Positions 1 to 6,579 of a DNA stretch of 64,000 nucleotides are shown here, in pieces (the stretch's first letter is position 1; every line of letters begins with the position of its first letter). Under the pieces are notes generated by a model that saw nothing but the letters and a program-made list of their open reading frames with translations, was not told the DNA's origin and ran no database searches. The DNA lies in NCBI GenBank assembly GCA_910575265.1, contig CAJTEA010000013.1:1-64000 (forward strand), in the 5' to 3' direction. The translations under genes and the position numbers were made by a program. This DNA is from Oscillospiraceae bacterium. Lineage in GTDB: Bacteria > Bacillota > Clostridia > Oscillospirales > Oscillospiraceae.

Positions 1-94
1 CATTCAATACGTCCAGGTTGCTGATTTTGGCTGGTTTCCGCTGTTTGGGAAAGCTCTCTTTGATTTGCTCGTATTGCTCTTTCTTTATTTCCAT
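1..94 (-). mobile_element. 5' end of an IS5-family (IS427-like) transposase gene, cut by the window edge
   Basis: An ATG at 94 on the minus strand opens a frame that runs off the left edge with no stop. The 31 visible residues begin MEIKKEQYEQIKESFP and continue through QRKPAKISNLDVLN. This is the usual start of the small DUF4096 N-terminal domain of IS5/IS427-type transposases (...NLxVLNAILY...). Only the start is visible, so intactness cannot be judged. The sequence at about 136-151 (gagcctgtttcaaat, following cctaa) looks like the terminal repeat of such an element. That would put the IS end about 45 bp upstream of the birA -35 box. The family call rests on 31 residues. Confidence 0.6.
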
Positions 95-171
95 TCTTTG
101 ATTATATCACAATCCCACTTATGTGAACACTACCTAAGAGCCTGTTTCAAATCTTCTAATGAGGAATTTAT

Positions 172-221
172 GTCAACCGTGAAAAATTTCGGTTGACGCT
201 CTTCTCCGCGGGAATTATAAT
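172..221 (+). promoter_or_regulatory. birA promoter with an inverted repeat overlapping the -35 box
   Basis: TTGACG (193-198), a 17-bp spacer and TATAAT (216-221) form a near-consensus sigma-A promoter. The arms GTCAACCG (172-179) and CGGTTGAC (190-197) form a perfect 8-bp inverted repeat whose right arm covers the -35 box. Firmicute BirA operators have AACC...GGTT half-sites, but usually about 15 bp apart; here the gap is 12. Autoregulation by BirA is therefore plausible but not secure. Confidence 0.55.
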
Positions 222-246
222 AATAGAGGAAAAGGAGGAGAACGCT

Positions 247-1239
247 ATGAGCCGTGAAAAGGTGCTGTCGCTGCTGCGGGGGCGGCAGGGAGAATATTTG
301 TCAGGGGAGGCCATGAGCCGGGAGCTGGGCATCAGCCGGGCCGGAGTGTGGAAGGCCATCGAGGGCCTGCGGCAGGAGGGATATACCATTTCCTCCGCGC
401 CCAACCGGGGTTACCGCCTGGAGGACGCCCCCGACCGGCTGCGGGCGGGGGAGCTGTCCGGTCCACTGAAGGGGGCGCTGGTGGGTTCCACGCTGCTATG
501 CCTGGACGTAATTGACTCCACCAACACCGAGTGCAAACGGCAGGCCATGTCCGGCGCCGCCGAGGGCCTGGTGGTGACGGCGGAGGAGCAGACCGGAGGA
601 AAGGGCCGGAGGGGCCGGGGGTTCCAGTCCCCGAGGGGGAAGGGGCTCTATCTGTCCGCCCTGTTCCGCCCTGATCTGGAACCGGGACAGGTGTCCGACT
701 TCACCGCCTGGGTGGCGGTGGCGGTATGCGACGGCATTGAGGCCTGCTGCGGCGTGCGTCCCCGGATCAAGTGGACCAATGACATTGTGCTGGAGGGAAA
801 AAAGCTGGTGGGCATCCTCACCGAACTGGGGCTGGAGAGCGAGAGCAACGCCCTGGACTATCTGGTCACCGGAATCGGCATCAACGTCAACCACGCCGCG
901 GAGGATTTTTCTCCGGAAATTCGGGATATGGCCACCTCTCTGGCTCAGGTTCTGGGTCATCCGGTGCGCCGGGCGGAACTGGCCGCTCAGGTTGTGCTGG
1001 CGCTGGACCGGATGTACGCCGGGTATCCGCGGAACAAGGCCGAATATTTGGAAAAATACCGGGCCGGCTGCCTGACAACCGGCCATCCGGTTCAGCTGAT
1101 TACGCCGAATTCCCGCCGGGAGGCCTTTGCCCGGGAAATTGACGACCAGTTCAATTTGGTGGTGGAGCTTCCGGACGGAACCCGGGAGACGATCTCCACC
1201 GGAGAGGTCTCGGTCCGGGGGATGTACGGCTATGTATGA
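247..1239 (+). CDS. birA: Bifunctional biotin-[acetyl-CoA-carboxylase] ligase / biotin operon repressor BirA
   Basis: This 330-residue protein activates biotin with ATP and attaches it to the lysine of biotin carrier domains (acetyl-CoA, pyruvate or oxaloacetate carboxylases). Residues 1-60 are a winged-helix DNA-binding domain (LGISRAGVWKAIEGLRQEGY), so it is the regulator-type BirA. The catalytic core has the biotinyl-adenylate loop GKGRRGRG near 118-125, the KWTNDI motif near 175 and a small C-terminal domain. The ATG at 247 is preceded by AAAGGAGGAG at the right distance; an upstream in-frame TTG at 193 lies in the promoter. The gene is alone and ends at a hairpin shared with the convergent tRNA gene. 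Confidence 0.95.
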   Translation: MSREKVLSLLRGRQGEYLSGEAMSRELGISRAGVWKAIEGLRQEGYTISSAPNRGYRLEDAPDRLRAGELSGPLKGALVGSTLLCLDVIDSTNTECKRQAMSGAAEGLVVTAEEQTGGKGRRGRGFQSPRGKGLYLSALFRPDLEPGQVSDFTAWVAVAVCDGIEACCGVRPRIKWTNDIVLEGKKLVGILTELGLESESNALDYLVTGIGINVNHAAEDFSPEIRDMATSLAQVLGHPVRRAELAAQVVLALDRMYAGYPRNKAEYLEKYRAGCLTTGHPVQLITPNSRREAFAREIDDQFNLVVELPDGTRETISTGEVSVRGMYGYV

Positions 1240-1246
1240 GAGGAAA

Positions 1247-1278
1247 GCAAAAAGACCGCCAAACGGCGGTCTTTTTGC
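1247..1278. terminator. Bidirectional terminator between birA and tRNA-Gly
   Basis: GCAAAAAGACCGCC, loop AAAC, then GGCGGTCTTTTTGC: a perfect 14-bp stem with T-runs on both strands. It can end both birA (plus) and the tRNA transcript (minus). Confidence 0.9.
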
Positions 1279-1280
1279 TT

Positions 1281-1356
1281 TGGAGCGAGTGACGAGGCTC
1301 GAACTCGCTACCTCCACCTTGGCAAGGTGGCGCTCTACCAGATGAGCTACACTCGC
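1281..1356 (-). tRNA. tRNA-Gly (anticodon GCC)
   Basis: Read on the minus strand, the gene is 76 nt. It has a 7-bp acceptor stem GCGAGTG/CACTCGC and an encoded 3' CCA (1281-1283). The D arm is AGCTCATCTGGTAGAGC, and the anticodon stem CCACC/GGTGG carries loop TTGCCAA with anticodon GCC. The T arm has loop TTCGAGC. All stems pair, with one G-U in the T stem. Confidence 0.96.
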
Positions 1357-1369
1357 GGGAACAAATGGT

Positions 1370-1397
1370 ATTATACCAGAACCTGAGCCAAAGTCAA
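1370..1397 (-). promoter_or_regulatory. tRNA-Gly promoter
   Basis: On the minus strand, TTGACT (1392-1397) and a perfect TATAAT (1370-1375) are 16 bp apart. The -10 ends 13 bp upstream of the mature 5' end of tRNA-Gly. Confidence 0.75.
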
Positions 1398-1572
1398 CCC
1401 CTAAATTTAAAAAATTTCCATCCCTGAAATCCATAAAAAATTGGCAACTATTTTGCGGGGCTGGTTATTGGAATTCTTGACATGGAAAAAAAATAATGCC
1501 ATAATGAGGTGAAGTACAAAAGTGGTTTCCCTTGCGACAGGACAAGCCGCGAACTATAAGGAGGTCTGGGTT

Positions 1573-2583
1573 ATGGGTGATAAAATCAGTCGGATCGGCG
1601 TACTGACCAGCGGCGGCGACGCGCCTGGCATGAACGCGGCGGTCCGCGCGGTGGTGCGGACCGCGATGGGACAGGGCATCGAGTGTGTCGGTATCCGCCG
1701 GGGCTGGAACGGTCTGATCAACAGCGACTTTGTTCCGCTGAACGGCAGCAGCGTCAGCCATATTATCAACAAGGGCGGCACCCTGCTCTACACCGCCCGC
1801 AGTGAGGAGTTCATGGAGGAGGCCGGACGGGACAAGGCGCTGAACACCTGCCGCCTGCTGGGGCTGGACGGCATCGTGGCCATCGGCGGCGACGGCACCT
1901 TCCGGGGCGCGTTGGCCCTGAGCCGTCAGGCCGCCCAGCGGGGCACATCGCTGCAGGTGGTGGGTATCCCCGCCACCATCGACAATGATATCGGCTGCTC
2001 TTACTACACCATCGGCTTCGACACCGCCTGCAACACCGCCATTGAGTGTATCGACAAGCTGCGCGACACCATGCAGTCCCACGAACGCTGCTCCGTGGTG
2101 GAGGTTATGGGCCGCCATGCCGGATATCTGGCGCTGTCTGTGGGCATCGCCGTGGGCGCTACCGCCGTATTGATCCCCGAGCGGGAGCTGGATTTTGAGA
2201 AGGACATTGTGGACAAGATCCGCCGGGCCCGTCTGGCGGGCACCACCCACTATATGGTGGTTGTGGCGGAGGGCTGCGGCAGCGCCGTTGAGATCGGCGA
2301 CCGCATCCACGAGGCGCTGGGGATAGACCCCCGGGTCACCGTTCTGGGCCACATCCAGCGGGGCGGAAGCCCCACCGTTCAGGACCGGGAGACCGCCAGC
2401 CGTATGGGCTATGAGGCGGTGATGTCTCTGATCGAGGGGGACGAGAACTGCGTGATCTCCGTTCAGCGCGGCTGTACAAAGCGCATTGAGATGGAAGAAG
2501 CGCTGCAAATGACGAAGTCGTTCCACATGGATCATTACCAGCTTCTGGAAGCCCTGACAAACGGAGGAAGCAAGCTCCACTAA
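1573..2583 (+). CDS. pfkA: ATP-dependent 6-phosphofructokinase
   Basis: It phosphorylates fructose 6-phosphate to fructose 1,6-bisphosphate with ATP, the committed step of glycolysis. The 336 residues are the usual bacterial size. Visible motifs are the P-loop-like LTSGGDAPGMNAAVR near the N-terminus, GGDGTF (the Gly after GGD is typical of ATP rather than pyrophosphate enzymes), the catalytic TIDNDI, and EVMGRHAGYLAL and LGHIQRGGSP for substrate binding. The ATG at 1573 has AAGGAGGT 7 bp upstream; the frame is open further upstream, but no better start is seen. The gene is monocistronic and ends at a strong terminator. Confidence 0.96.
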   Translation: MGDKISRIGVLTSGGDAPGMNAAVRAVVRTAMGQGIECVGIRRGWNGLINSDFVPLNGSSVSHIINKGGTLLYTARSEEFMEEAGRDKALNTCRLLGLDGIVAIGGDGTFRGALALSRQAAQRGTSLQVVGIPATIDNDIGCSYYTIGFDTACNTAIECIDKLRDTMQSHERCSVVEVMGRHAGYLALSVGIAVGATAVLIPERELDFEKDIVDKIRRARLAGTTHYMVVVAEGCGSAVEIGDRIHEALGIDPRVTVLGHIQRGGSPTVQDRETASRMGYEAVMSLIEGDENCVISVQRGCTKRIEMEEALQMTKSFHMDHYQLLEALTNGGSKLH

Positions 2584-2598
2584 AAGTTACAAACCAGT

Positions 2599-2640
2599 AA
2601 CAGGACCGTTTCAAGCCCGGACGGTCCTGTTGCTTTTTTC
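2599..2640 (+). terminator. pfkA terminator
   Basis: AACAGGACCGT (2599-2609) pairs with ACGGTCCTGTT (2621-2631) and is followed by GCTTTTTTC. The stem is 11 bp with an 11-nt loop. Confidence 0.88.
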
Positions 2641-2734
2641 TTTTCCGAAAAAAGTGAGAATAAAGGCTGGATAATTGAGGTTTTGCCGCAATATATGGCA
2701 GAAAAAATTTCTTTCCCAAATTTTCGAAAAAGAT

Positions 2735-2771
2735 TTGACAAGTGGTAACAAATGTGTTACAATTCGGTTAC
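2735..2771 (+). promoter_or_regulatory. Promoter with a triple WalR-like direct repeat
   Basis: TTGACA (2735-2740), a 17-bp spacer and TACAAT (2758-2763) make a strong promoter for the 2808 gene. Three hexamers, GGTAAC (2744-2749), TGTTAC (2755-2760) and GGTTAC (2766-2771), follow each other with exactly 5 bp between them. This matches the tandem TGTWAH-N5-TGTWAH architecture of the WalR (YycF) box known from Bacillus and Staphylococcus. The repeats cover the -10 box, so a bound regulator would more likely repress than activate. The regulator assignment is inferred. Confidence 0.55.
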
Positions 2772-2807
2772 AGTTTTTAAGAAGCCAAGCGTTCAAGGAG
2801 GTATATC

Positions 2808-3098
2808 ATGGCAACCGAAAATCTGCCTCTTTCCTATAAGGGTCACCCCCTGCGCCGGAAAGACAATCTGATTTATTACGGAACTATGGCTGAGAAGTAT
2901 ATTATCATGCTTCAGGTCTTATCTACCAAAAAACAGGGCGATCTGTCTGTCGCGGACAAGGTTTCCGTCCAGCTGCAGTTCACCGACCCCGATCTGAAGA
3001 GTCGGGACCGGGTGCTCAAAAAGAGCGAGAAGGACAGCCTTTACGCCGCCGTGGATGTGGCCGCTGTCTGGCTGGACCGGGCTTTGGCCGGCAAGTAA
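2808..3098 (+). CDS. Conserved small hypothetical protein (96 aa)
   Basis: The product is a soluble, charged 96-residue protein with no signal peptide and no domain I recognise. It contains GHPLRRKDNLIYYG near the start and ends in VDVAAVWLDRALAGK. An optimal AAGGAGGTATATC precedes the ATG and a near-consensus promoter lies upstream, so expression is well supported. The next gene downstream is an NlpC/P60 cell-wall hydrolase on the same strand, and both have GTAAC-type tandem repeats in front. A shared regulon with cell-wall functions is possible; no function can be assigned from the sequence. Confidence 0.85.
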   Translation: MATENLPLSYKGHPLRRKDNLIYYGTMAEKYIIMLQVLSTKKQGDLSVADKVSVQLQFTDPDLKSRDRVLKKSEKDSLYAAVDVAAVWLDRALAGK

Positions 3099-3105
3099 CA
3101 GAAGC

Positions 3106-3122
3106 TGTAACTTTTTTGTAAC
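3106..3122 (+). promoter_or_regulatory. Perfect WalR-like box TGTAAC-N5-TGTAAC
   Basis: TGTAAC (3106-3111), TTTTT, TGTAAC (3117-3122) is an exact match to the published WalR/YycF consensus TGTWAH-N5-TGTWAH. It lies 49 bp upstream of a cell-wall DL-endopeptidase gene, the type of gene WalRK controls in Bacillus subtilis (yocH, lytE, cwlO). A degenerate third hexamer, AGTAAC, is at 3094-3099. Confidence 0.6.
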
Positions 3123-3170
3123 CAATACAAACGAAAGCCGTCTGCGCACAAAAATAGGAGGACGTCAATT

Positions 3171-4085
3171 ATGCAGTTCAAACAGTTCGCATCCCGCCTG
3201 GCCGCCGCCGCGCTGCTGGTCAGTACAATGATTACCCCCGGCTTCGCCCTGAATGGCACCGTTACCACTGATGGTTCCACTCTGCGCCTGCGCTCCGAGG
3301 CCAGCACGGAAAGCACCATTCTAAAAAAGCTGGCCGACGGCACCGTGGTGGAGGTGCTCTCCAGCCTGGATGGCGGCTGGTATCAGGTGAGCTATGAGGG
3401 CACCACCGGTTACGTGTCCGCTGAGTATCTGACCGTGAACGATGATGAAAATCCTTCTGACGAGGTGGAAGTGGTCGCCGCGGCTGAAGACTCCCAGGCG
3501 GAGAGCGACGGCAAGAACTATGTCCGTGTGGTGGAGGGTCCTCTGAACATCCGCACCGGCCCCGGCACCAGCTACAGCAAGGCCGGTATGCTGTACACCG
3601 GACGCGTGGTAGAGGTCCTGGACCTGACCAGCGGCTGGTACAAGATTGAGAGCGGCTATATCTGCGCCGACTATGTGGTGAAGGCCGACGCCGCGGAGGC
3701 CAAGTCCTCCGGCAAGGCCCAGGAGATCGTAGACTGCGCCATGCAGTATCTGGGCTGTGCCTATGTGTACGGAGGCAGCTCCCCCCGGGGCTTTGACTGC
3801 TCCGGCTTTACCAGCTATGTGTACGCCCAGTGCGGCGTCAAGATCAACCGCACCGCTTCTGCCCAGCTGAACAATGGCTATGCCGTCTCACGCGGTGAGC
3901 TTCAGCCCGGCGATTTGGTGATGTTTAATTCCGGCAGCAGAAGTCCCGCCTCCCATGTGGGCATTTATGTGGGGAACGGTCAGTTTATCCACTCCTCCGC
4001 TCCAGGTGTCGGTGTGGTGATTGACAGCCTGAACAGCAATTTCTACTCCAGAACTTACGTAGGCGCCCGCCGCGTTGTCTCCTGA
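3171..4085 (+). CDS. Secreted NlpC/P60 peptidoglycan endopeptidase with two SH3b domains
   Basis: This 304-residue exported cell-wall hydrolase is expected to cut the D-Glu-to-diamino-acid bond in stem peptides. Residues 1-27 are a signal peptide (hydrophobic LAAAALLVSTMITPGFA). Two bacterial SH3 domains follow, near 30-90 (LRLRSEASTESTILKKL) and 118-172 (LNIRTGPGTSYSKAG), and should bind peptidoglycan. The C-terminal catalytic domain, about 185-304, has the nucleophile Cys in RGFDCSGFTSYVY and the His in SHVGIYVGNGQFIHSS. AAATAGGAGGACG gives the ribosome site. A perfect WalR-like box upstream suggests control by an essential cell-wall two-component system. Confidence 0.93.
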   Translation: MQFKQFASRLAAAALLVSTMITPGFALNGTVTTDGSTLRLRSEASTESTILKKLADGTVVEVLSSLDGGWYQVSYEGTTGYVSAEYLTVNDDENPSDEVEVVAAAEDSQAESDGKNYVRVVEGPLNIRTGPGTSYSKAGMLYTGRVVEVLDLTSGWYKIESGYICADYVVKADAAEAKSSGKAQEIVDCAMQYLGCAYVYGGSSPRGFDCSGFTSYVYAQCGVKINRTASAQLNNGYAVSRGELQPGDLVMFNSGSRSPASHVGIYVGNGQFIHSSAPGVGVVIDSLNSNFYSRTYVGARRVVS

Positions 4086-4102
4086 GCGACATATACGTGA
4101 TT

Positions 4103-4131
4103 GGGACGCTCCCACTGGGAGCGTCCCTTAA
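4103..4131. terminator. Terminator after the NlpC/P60 gene
   Basis: GGGACGCTCCC, ACT, GGGAGCGTCCC, then TTAATTT: a perfect 11-bp stem with a 3-nt loop. It also overlaps the stop codon of the convergent gene. Confidence 0.85.
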
Positions 4132-4487
4132 TTTACGCTTCCGCGTCCAGCCAGCCAGAGCAGGCCCCCGGCCTGGTAGGCCAGAAAGTCCCAGGGATCA
4201 AAGACGGCTCCCGCCTTCCACAAAGGGGCCAGAACCTCCCAGACAAGGCCGCAGGCCAGCAGAAGGGGGACCGTATGCCGCCAGGAGCGCACCGGGGGCA
4301 GTTTTCCCAACCGAAGCAGCAGATCGGTCCAGGCCACAATGGCCACCCCGGCAAAGATGTCGTTGGCGTAGCAGGTCAGAAACCAGCCCACCGGTCCGCC
4401 AGCCGTCCGCGCCAGCCACAGGCGGTTGGCTAGATAGAACGCCCCGGCCCCCCAAAGGGCAGCCAAATCAAACCGCTTCATCCTCAC
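4128..4487 (-). CDS. Small integral membrane protein, unknown function
   Basis: The product is 119 residues with about four hydrophobic segments (LAALWGAGAFYLANRLWL, YANDIFAGVAIVAWTDLLL, TVPLLLACGLVWEVLAPLW, FLAYQAGGLLWLAG). I recognise no family; the YANDIFAG element resembles small membrane proteins seen in many gut bacteria. The ATG overlaps the stop of the upstream XRE-type gene (shared TCAT at 4484-4487), so the two are translationally coupled and probably function together. Confidence 0.75.
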   Translation of the reverse strand: MRMKRFDLAALWGAGAFYLANRLWLARTAGGPVGWFLTCYANDIFAGVAIVAWTDLLLRLGKLPPVRSWRHTVPLLLACGLVWEVLAPLWKAGAVFDPWDFLAYQAGGLLWLAGRGSVN

Positions 4488-5188
4488 AGGAACATGAGCA
4501 GGACGACCGCGGCCAGAATGCCTACCACCACGGCCAGCGCCGTCATGCCAAAGGACATGGGCTCCCTGGTCCCCTGGATGGTCAGCGTTTTGGGATCGAT
4601 GCCCGGATACCGCGCCAGCACCCGGGGATTTTCCTCCTCGCTGTCCTGGAGGAAGAGGAAAAGGGTGGGGAATACAGTGGTGTTCCAGGCGCGGTATGCT
4701 TGATCCTTGGAAAGTCCACGGGCCAGGACTAGCGGAGCGTGGGAGGCCACTTCTGACGCTTCCTGGTAGGATAAAGGCTGATTCAGGGGAGCCTTGAAAA
4801 AAATCCCGGAGTTGGACAGACGCATCAAATCTGACGAGGGGTCAGCGCTCCACTGGTGCGGGGGTTTTAACAGCATGGTGTAGCCCTCACCGCCCTGCAG
4901 ACTGCGGCCGCAGGCTGGGCAGAACTGGTCCAGCCCGCTGACGATGGTCTGACAGCCGGGGCACCGGGCGGGAGGCGCGTTCTGGCCGCTCTCCTCTCCC
5001 AGCAGCAGCCAGTCGGAGGATACCTCCAGTATCCGGCACATCTGGGCCACATAGGCCACGTCCGGGTTGGTCTGCCCGCTCTCCCACTTGCTCACCGCCT
5101 GACGGGAGACCCTCAGCTTCTCTCCCAACTGCTCCTGGGACAGCCCCGCCTGCTTCCGGGCCAGGGCGATTCGTTCTCCTAAATTCAT
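4484..5188 (-). CDS. XRE-family HTH regulator with zinc ribbon and C-terminal membrane anchor
   Basis: The protein has 234 residues. Residues 1-62 are a classic HTH_3 domain (MNLGERIALARKQAGLSQEQ onward). A zinc ribbon follows (CPGC and, 11 residues further, CPACG). The middle region is unassigned, and the last 22 residues form one transmembrane helix (MTALAVVVGILAAVVLLMFL). A membrane-tethered XRE regulator of this plan is common in Clostridia, but targets are unknown. The start at 5188 has AGGAGGG 6 bp upstream; the ATG at 5194 abuts that site and is less likely. It is co-transcribed with the membrane protein downstream and divergent from the cysE leader. Confidence 0.85.
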   Translation of the reverse strand: MNLGERIALARKQAGLSQEQLGEKLRVSRQAVSKWESGQTNPDVAYVAQMCRILEVSSDWLLLGEESGQNAPPARCPGCQTIVSGLDQFCPACGRSLQGGEGYTMLLKPPHQWSADPSSDLMRLSNSGIFFKAPLNQPLSYQEASEVASHAPLVLARGLSKDQAYRAWNTTVFPTLFLFLQDSEEENPRVLARYPGIDPKTLTIQGTREPMSFGMTALAVVVGILAAVVLLMFL

Positions 5189-5313
5189 GTACATCCCTCC
5201 TTTTTCTGCCTTCAGCATACCAAAAATACGGTCCCCTGGCAAGAAAAGAAAGCTGGAAACTTGTCAACCTGACGTTGACAGAGGGGATTTTTTGAAATTT
5301 CCGCCCCTGACGC

Positions 5314-5342
5314 TTGACACCAAACGCTCAAAATGTTAATAT
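5314..5342 (+). promoter_or_regulatory. Promoter of the cysE-cysS T-box operon
   Basis: TTGACA (5314-5319), 17 bp, TAATAT (5337-5342). TATACT at 5340-5345 is an alternative -10. The transcript would start just before the T-box leader. Confidence 0.65.
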
Positions 5343-5353
5343 ACTATACTATC

Positions 5354-5568
5354 AGCGCGAGGAACGGAAAAGTAGCGTCCCACCCAAAGGACAGAGAGAG
5401 CCCCTCACTGGCTGCAAGGGGGCTTACGGCGGGAGATGTGAAGTGCGTCCGGGAGCGCGGCGGGTAATGCCGTCCGGTCTGGCCCCGATAGCGGCCAAAT
5501 GAGTGAAACTAAGAGTGGAACCGCGAGGAATCGCCTCTTATGCCCATACGGGCGTAGGAGGTTTTTTG
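5354..5568 (+). ncRNA. T-box leader (cysteine specifier) controlling cysE-cysS
   Basis: The leader contains the conserved T-box sequence AAGAGTGGAACCGCG (5511-5525). It also has the Stem I hallmarks: AGTA on the 5' side of the specifier loop, an AGAGAGAG stretch, and GGCTGCAAG at the apex. The terminator is CCTCTTATGCCC / GGGCGTAGGAGG (5534-5561) plus TTTTTT. On the 3' side of the specifier loop, GAAG precedes TGC (5444-5446), a cysteine codon. Uncharged tRNA-Cys should pair there and stabilise the antiterminator. This fits the genes that follow, which make the cysteine precursor O-acetylserine and charge tRNA-Cys. Confidence 0.93.
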
Positions 5569-5589
5569 TTTCCACCCCAGGGGGTAGCT

Positions 5590-6243
5590 ATGTTCAAAGC
5601 CTTGAATGAAATGCTGGAAGCTTACCAGCGCCGGGACCCGGCGGCCCGGTCCAAGCTGGAGATTTTTCTGCTGTACCAGGGGGTACACGCCACCATATAC
5701 CACCGGCTGGCCCACTGGCTGTACTGCCGCCGGTGCAAGTTCCTGGCCCGCTGGGTGTCCCAGTGGTCCCGGTTCTGGACAGGCATCGAGATCCACCCCG
5801 GCGCGAAAATTGGACGCCGCTTTGTCATCGACCACGGCATGGGCATCGTCATCGGCGAGACCGCCGAGGTGGGAGACGATGTGCTCATCTACCACGGCGT
5901 CACCCTGGGGGGTACCGGCAAGGACCAGGGAAAGCGCCACCCCACCATCGGCAACAACGTGCTGATCTCCTGCGGGGCCAAGGTGCTGGGGCCTTTCAAG
6001 GTGGGGAATAACGCCCGCATCGCCGCCAACGCCGTGGTGCTGTCCGAGGTCCCGGAGGACGCCACCGCTGTGGGCATCCCCGCCCAGATCGTCCGCATCG
6101 CCGGCCGGGCCACTCACTACGCTGACGACGTGGACCAGACCAGCGTCAACAACCCCACCCTGGAAAAGCTGTCCGCCCTCAACGCCCGCCTGGAGCTGGT
6201 GGAAAAGCTGCTGGATGAGAAATATTTGGAGGAGAGAACGTAA
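5590..6243 (+). CDS. cysE: Serine O-acetyltransferase
   Basis: It transfers acetyl from acetyl-CoA to L-serine, giving O-acetylserine for cysteine synthesis. The 217-residue protein is the short Firmicute form. A helical N-terminal part is followed by a left-handed beta-helix of hexapeptide repeats ([31 protein letters not shown]...), with catalytic His in DHGMG and the acetyl-CoA region [19 protein letters not shown]. The ATG at 5590 comes right after the T-box terminator and follows an AGGGGG motif. It is the first gene of a Cys-regulated operon; its stop overlaps the start of a broken gene, and cysS follows. Confidence 0.94.
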   Translation: MFKALNEMLEAYQRRDPAARSKLEIFLLYQGVHATIYHRLAHWLYCRRCKFLARWVSQWSRFWTGIEIHPGAKIGRRFVIDHGMGIVIGETAEVGDDVLIYHGVTLGGTGKDQGKRHPTIGNNVLISCGAKVLGPFKVGNNARIAANAVVLSEVPEDATAVGIPAQIVRIAGRATHYADDVDQTSVNNPTLEKLSALNARLELVEKLLDEKYLEERT

Positions 6244-6525
6244 TGAAACTGAGAACACTTGTCCGCGACCTCTACGGCGTGGACCAGCCCCAGGGCTGTA
6301 CGGAGGAAGAAATTGCCGCTATGAAGGAGCGCTTCGGCGCGATTCCGGCGATGGTGGAGGACTTTTGACGTACCTTTGGCCGAACAAAAGAGCTGAACTA
6401 GTGTCAGGACAACTGGAGTTTTCCGGAGGATTATCAGAAGTGGAAGTAGCTTTCCGAGCTTGACTGCCGCGTTTTTGGAGGCCGCTTTGCTGGAGGCCAT
6501 AAAGGACTTGGGCGAGGAGGTTTGA
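6243..6525 (+). pseudogene. Degraded SMI1/KNR4 (SUKH)-like gene between cysE and cysS
   Basis: An ATG overlapping the cysE stop opens a 41-residue frame ([20 protein letters not shown]... ending AMVEDF) that stops at TGA (6366-6368). The same frame continues to read RTFGRTKELN, stop, then CQDNWSFPEDYQKWK, stop (two TAG codons). That gives a recognisable SUKH-type sequence with three in-frame stops, probably decayed Trp/Tyr codons. A second frame ends in AAFLEAALLEAIKDLGEEV and TGA at 6525, which looks like the true C-terminus after a deletion or frameshift. SUKH proteins are commonly immunity proteins of contact-dependent toxins. The family call comes from memory of the motif pattern. Confidence 0.6.
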
Positions 6526-6579
6526 CCCAGTTCAAAAGGGCCCTTTTAGAGGAAACCGATAACATGGAGGAGAAAGAAG

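Noticed and set aside
4097-4732. 211-codon plus-strand frame opposite the membrane protein and XRE genes
   Set aside because: Pro/Arg-rich shadow translation; the minus strand carries coupled genes with good start sites.
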